From assembly GCA_910587835.1 (NCBI GenBank), contig CAJUNQ010000079.1:1-34850 (forward strand): a stretch of DNA of 34,850 nt. The letters run 5' to 3'. Under the pieces are notes generated by a model that saw only the letters and a program-made list of their open reading frames with translations, was not told the DNA's origin and made no database searches. This DNA comes from an uncultured Oscillospiraceae bacterium (GTDB lineage Bacteria > Bacillota > Clostridia > Oscillospirales > Acutalibacteraceae). The position numbers were made by a program, and so were the translations under genes. Shown piece after piece: positions 32,413-34,850 of the stretch (the stretch's first letter is position 1; the number at the start of each line of letters is the position of its first letter).

Positions 32413-32442
32413 GTAAAAAACTTATTTATGGGAGTACGAGCG

Positions 32443-32979
32443 ATGTGCATTGAGACAGAGAAGCTAACCGAACCTACCATAGTAAAGTGTGTGAAAGATT
32501 TTTTGATCAATAAACCAAATGGAAACTGGCATGACGATCTGGCGAGAGAGTCTGCCCTTCATGGGCATGGTCCCGATTTAGTTCTTGTTGGCGGCAAGCG
32601 TAACAGTGAATACTTTATCATTGAGTGTAAAGGGCGGTCATACGCGCAATCAGCTGGCGCAGCAAACAAGGAAGGATGGCTGAATGCACTGGGGCAGTTA
32701 GTCACCAGGATGGAGACGGAGCGCGTGATTCAAAAGGGTAAAACAAAAGGCAGAATCAATCGGGCCTATAAATATGGTCTGGGGCTTTACTGGGTTACTG
32801 CACAAGTTGCACTGCGTCGGATTCCCCCCAAAATTGCGAACACCCTAAATCTATACATTTTTTCCGTCTATGACGATGGCTGGGTAAGAATGTGGACGCC
32901 CAAAGACTTTAAGCGTAAAGATTCGTATCCGGAAGATGATTTCAAACGGCCCACACAATCTACAGAAGAAATGACATGA
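32443..32979 (+). CDS. Putative PD-(D/E)XK nuclease-fold protein
   Basis: 178 residues, family not recognised by name. GPDLVLV (Asp near residue 45) followed by EYFIIECKG (E-x-K near 62-65) forms the PD...(D/E)xK metal site of restriction-type nucleases. Upstream, NWHDDLARE could offer a further acidic residue. The C-terminal half is basic with aromatic patches (GLGLYWVTAQVALRR). The ATG at 32443 has GGGAG 8 nt upstream; an earlier ATG at 32428 overlaps that site. The stop overlaps the ATG of a ruined type III modification gene (ATGA), hinting it was the first gene of a restriction-modification operon. GC content is visibly lower than in the genes to the left. Confidence 0.65.
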   Translation: MCIETEKLTEPTIVKCVKDFLINKPNGNWHDDLARESALHGHGPDLVLVGGKRNSEYFIIECKGRSYAQSAGAANKEGWLNALGQLVTRMETERVIQKGKTKGRINRAYKYGLGLYWVTAQVALRRIPPKIANTLNLYIFSVYDDGWVRMWTPKDFKRKDSYPEDDFKRPTQSTEEMT

Positions 32980-33102
32980 TGGATAAATTAGACGGCCTCG
33001 CCAATAGACCTTGAAGCCGCCAATAATGGCAAGCTCCGCGCTGTATTCCCGGAGCGCTTCACCGAGGGACAGTTGGACATTGACAAACTGCTCTCTCTTT
33101 TA
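32976..33102 (+). pseudogene. N-terminal scrap of a type III DNA methyltransferase (Mod)
   Basis: Starts MMDKLDGL in one frame, then after a one-base shift continues SPIDLEAANNGKLRAVFPER, FTEGQLDIDKLLSLL. MDKLDG...L..VFPE.FTEG..D...L is the usual opening of Oscillospirales type III Mod proteins as I remember them. The frame then runs into unrelated sequence. Frameshifted and truncated. Confidence 0.5.
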
Positions 33103-33136
33103 TGCGCAAATTGTGTGATGGGGTTTTCGGAGAGGA

Positions 33137-33283
33137 AAACTTTATGGCACAAAGCCCAAGTATGAACCCTTGAAAGGCCGCTTTCTGGCTGATACCGCCG
33201 CAGTCCACGACAGATATTTCTCCCAGGACAAAAAGGGCAACTATAAAAACACCAGAGGCGACACACAGGACGACACTATCACC
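33137..33283 (+). pseudogene. Internal scrap of a type III restriction (Res) subunit
   Basis: Reads KLYGTKPKYEPLKGRFLADT, then AAVHDRYFSQDKKGNYKNTR and GDTQDDT. KYEPLKG-F..DT.AVHD.YFS.DKKG resembles the middle of type III Res helicase-nucleases. No start and no helicase motifs remain. Order Mod then Res agrees with a collapsed type III locus. Confidence 0.4.
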
Positions 33284-33284
33284 T

Positions 33285-33376
33285 ATCATCAATGTTTCTA
33301 CTAAGCGGCGACTGGATGAGTTGAAGGAGACCAAACAGAAAATCGAGCTGCAAATCATCCAGGAAGAAATGAAGCA
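33285..33376 (+). pseudogene. C-terminal scrap of a large serine recombinase
   Basis: Reads INVSTKRRLDELKETKQKIE then LQIIQEEMKH. The RLDEL-ET-KIE-QI-QEE heptad stretch is typical of the coiled-coil C-terminal domain of large serine recombinases of conjugative elements. It joins abruptly to unrelated sequence at both ends. Confidence 0.4.
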
Positions 33377-33513
33377 TAATATGAGAGCACATCTGCTGCA
33401 TCCCACTTTGTTACATAGACCACGCCGTGCTTATATGGTTCATTGATCGCTAATGGTATGACAATGGTAACAATTAGGATTGTCAAAGCAATTAAGAAAA
33501 CAGGTTTAACCTT
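33373..33513 (-). pseudogene. Scrap of a small membrane protein
   Basis: On the minus strand: KVKPVFLIALTILIVTIVIP, LAINEPYKHGVV, YVTKWDAADVLSYYA. It has one strong membrane helix followed by a KW-AADVLSYY segment seen in small Firmicute membrane proteins. A stop codon precedes it and the reading frame ends at the recombinase scrap. Confidence 0.4.
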
Positions 33514-33658
33514 TTATACAAGTGCCACACCTCTTTAAATAACAAGATGTTTTTTTAGGGAAGTTCATAGAGACTGTTTCCAGAAACTACTTTTTCTGAT
33601 ATTGTATCAGTTTTCAATGAAGATTTCAATTCCCATAAATCCTTTATATTCACTTTGC
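33514..33658. other. AT-rich spacer
   Basis: AT-rich DNA between the membrane-protein scrap and the SLOG-like gene. No gene or clear terminator is seen. Confidence 0.3.
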
Positions 33659-34111
33659 TTATGGCTTTAACAATGCGGTAATCGTAATACTCCCTTGCTT
33701 TTCGTATCTTCGGACATATTTTGCTAAATCCCACGCTTTGCTGGCTGAATGCTGCACATAGGCAATCAGATATTCACTGTGAGCCACCATATACCGGTTG
33801 GCCCGGACAATAGCGGCACGTTTCGGAACAGTCTCCATCCCCAGAGGGTAGAACGTACCATCAAAATCGGCTGGTGTTGGAGTAGGGTGGTCATATAGGG
33901 GATAAAGCAGCAGCAAAGTAAGCGTCACCCCCGAGTGGCGCTTCTTTGCTGCCTTGACGCACTTTGCCGCCAGTGCATCAAAGCGGCTATATTTGCCTAC
34001 GACGAACTCAGTCACACCGTATTCCGCGATATGCCGCTCAATTCCAGCAGATAATTGAGGTAGGAGACTATCCGGAGCCTCAAGGTGTCCGATAAAGAAA
34101 CAGGTTGACAG
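33659..34111 (-). CDS. SLOG/DUF1273-like protein, apparent CTG start
   Basis: About 150 residues if read from CTG 34111, giving STCFFIGHLEAPDSLLPQLS, then IERHIAEYGVTEFVVGKYSR, FDALAAKCVKAAK and LTLLLLYPLYDHP. The G-H-x-x-A opening, FVVG..S.FD..AA and the beta-alpha pattern resemble Rossmann-like SLOG/YpsA-type proteins that bind nucleotides. AGGAGG lies 6 nt before the CTG and no ATG, GTG or TTG fits nearby. Starting at the internal GTG 34015 would remove the family N-terminus. Either CTG is used or the start has mutated. A 32-bp palindrome lies just upstream. Confidence 0.55.
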   Translation of the reverse strand: MSTCFFIGHLEAPDSLLPQLSAGIERHIAEYGVTEFVVGKYSRFDALAAKCVKAAKKRHSGVTLTLLLLYPLYDHPTPTPADFDGTFYPLGMETVPKRAAIVRANRYMVAHSEYLIAYVQHSASKAWDLAKYVRRYEKQGSITITALLKP

Positions 34112-34122
34112 AGTATTCCTCC

Positions 34123-34156
34123 TAATTTATCTGCGATATATCGCAGATAAATTATA
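34123..34156 (-). promoter_or_regulatory. 32-bp perfect palindrome overlapping a -10 box
   Basis: Positions 34123-34154 form a perfect inverted repeat centred at 34138/34139; each arm reads TAATTTATCTGCGATA. On the minus strand a TATAAT (34156-34151) overlaps its left edge, and the AGGAGG of the SLOG-like gene follows. A repressor dimer bound here would block the start. A half-like copy (CGATAAATCGCAAATTT) lies at 34189-34205. The -35 is poor. Confidence 0.65.
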
Positions 34157-34340
34157 GCATAGATTTTGTGTTTAGGATATATCCCACACGATAAATCGCA
34201 AATTTGGCTAAAATAGAGTCTGTTCACACAATTTACAAAAAGTCGGAAAAATAATAAAATCAGGGCATACAAGTCACAAAGGAACCATACAGGAAAATAG
34301 AAAAATACATACCCAAGCAGAGAGGAAATGAAAAACCGCG
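34157..34340. other. AT-rich spacer with a degenerate second operator
   Basis: It contains the half-operator at 34189-34205 and a GGATATATCC palindrome (34175-34184). No gene is supported. Confidence 0.3.
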
Positions 34341-34409
34341 AACCTCCAGTTGATCCACGCGGTACTGTATGTGTTGGAAAACGGCTGCAAATGGAGGGCC
34401 TTGGGCTGG
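34341..34409 (+). pseudogene. Scrap of an IS402/IS5-type transposase
   Basis: Reads NLQLIHAVLYVLENGCKWRA then LGW. The I.A.LYVLENGCKWRALP motif is the N-terminal DUF4096-like domain of IS402-group transposases. Only about 23 residues remain before a stop. No inverted ends are seen. Confidence 0.6.
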
Positions 34410-34419
34410 CGGGGCCGGT

Positions 34420-34683
34420 TATGGTGAAAAAATCCTGACCATCCTGAAAGCCATTCTTGCCACCAAAGAACCTGAAAAAGAGGAACCCGAAGTGAGGTAT
34501 AACGAGATCGCTGACATGCCCGGTTATGCCAAGGCCACGATCACCAAAATGGCGAAGAAGAGCTTTATTAGCGGAACCGGAAAAGTCAAAGATGAAAACG
34601 GCCTGCCCGCTGATCTGGACTTGTCCCTTGACATGGTCCGAATGTTTGTCACCAATGACAAGGCAGGGCTTTACAGGAAATAA
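34420..34683 (+). pseudogene. Truncated protein of unknown family in the mobile region
   Basis: An open frame without a credible start (the first Met lies within the IS scrap). It reads YGEKILTILKAILATKEPEK, then VRYNEIADMPGYAKATITKM and SLDMVRMFVTNDKAGLYRK. The EIADMPGYAKATITKMAKK stretch is helix-rich and basic, perhaps winged-helix-like. Not recognised. Its stop overlaps the next ATG (TAATG). Confidence 0.35.
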
Positions 34684-34850
34684 TGGGAGTAAATTACCAG
34701 AAACTCGGAAAAGAACTGATGTCAACCGATGAATTGGCGGTGATGGACGGCGGCAAGTGCATCTTGCAGGTGCAGGGCGTAAGGCCGTTTTTCAGCGACA
34801 AATTTGACATTACCAAACATCCGCAATATAAATACCTGCTGGATTCCAGC
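34683..34850 (+). CDS. VirD4/TraG-type coupling protein, C-terminal part (runs off window)
   Basis: From ATG 34683 the frame reads MGVNYQKLGKELMSTDELAV, then MDGGKCILQVQGVRPFFSDK, FDITKHPQYKYL. The KELMS-DELAVMDGGKCILQ..GVRPF.SDK.DITKHP.YKY pattern is the end of VirD4-like ATPases of Firmicute conjugative elements. The Walker motifs and membrane part that should precede it are absent, so this is a truncated copy. The product end lies outside the window. Confidence 0.6.
   Translation, partial: MGVNYQKLGKELMSTDELAVMDGGKCILQVQGVRPFFSDKFDITKHPQYKYLLDSS

Noticed and set aside
34012..34725. A 237-codon minus-strand open frame at the right end
   Set aside because: It runs antisense through the IS and VirD4-type scraps and across the palindrome; part is the out-of-frame reading of the SLOG-like gene start.

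Overview
This window is a GC-rich (roughly 60 %) chromosomal segment from an anaerobic Firmicute, most likely a gut member of the Oscillospiraceae/Clostridia. Evidence: a class III (oxygen-sensitive) ribonucleotide reductase, GTP-type PEP carboxykinase, a clostridial mre-pbp2-minD-mgsA cluster, strong AAGGAG ribosome sites, consensus TTGACA-17-TATAAT promoters, and dispersed non-coding repeats of a style I associate with that group. The species is an inference.

Layout. 1-1.76 kb: part of a dispersed repeat and an OPA-type MFS transporter (-) with its own promoter, stem-loop leader and possible overlapping leader ORF. 1.76-3.34 kb: a strong promoter with repeated TTTATAAA boxes drives five consecutive tiny genes (51-58 codons); four share an invariant 18-residue core. 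I do not recognise this family and rank it the best candidate for an undescribed system. 3.34-4.74 kb: a signal-less cell-wall amidase, then an orphan SUKH immunity gene behind a broken nuclease-toxin tip. 5.0-6.8 kb: pckG. 7.1-11 kb: class III RNR operon (nrdD, a detached glycyl-radical domain, surE, nrdG) behind a consensus promoter flanked by NrdR-like boxes. 11.3-14.8 kb: hisS and aspS (-), separated by a 67-bp tandem repeat. 14.9-15.1 kb: a MITE-like element.

15.3-22.9 kb: cell-shape and division block on the minus strand (mreB, mreC, mreD, PBP2, MinD-like ATPase, mgsA). 22.9-26.35 kb: operon of a ZapA-like coiled-coil protein, a U32/RlhA-like protein and dUTPase. 26.5-32.1 kb (+): glycogen/alpha-glucan use (glgP, a nucleoside-phosphorylase-like enzyme, an intracellular GH13 amylase), then tRNA-Arg(ACG).

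From about 32.4 kb base composition drops and the region becomes a graveyard of transferred DNA: an intact-looking PD-(D/E)XK nuclease-like gene coupled to the ruined start of a type III modification gene, then scraps resembling type III Res, a serine recombinase, a membrane protein, a SLOG-like gene behind a 32-bp perfect palindrome, an IS402-type transposase scrap, and the C-terminal part of a VirD4/TraG coupling protein running off the window. This fits the eroded edge of an integrative conjugative element next to a tRNA gene.

All family assignments come from reading motifs by eye; no database search was run.
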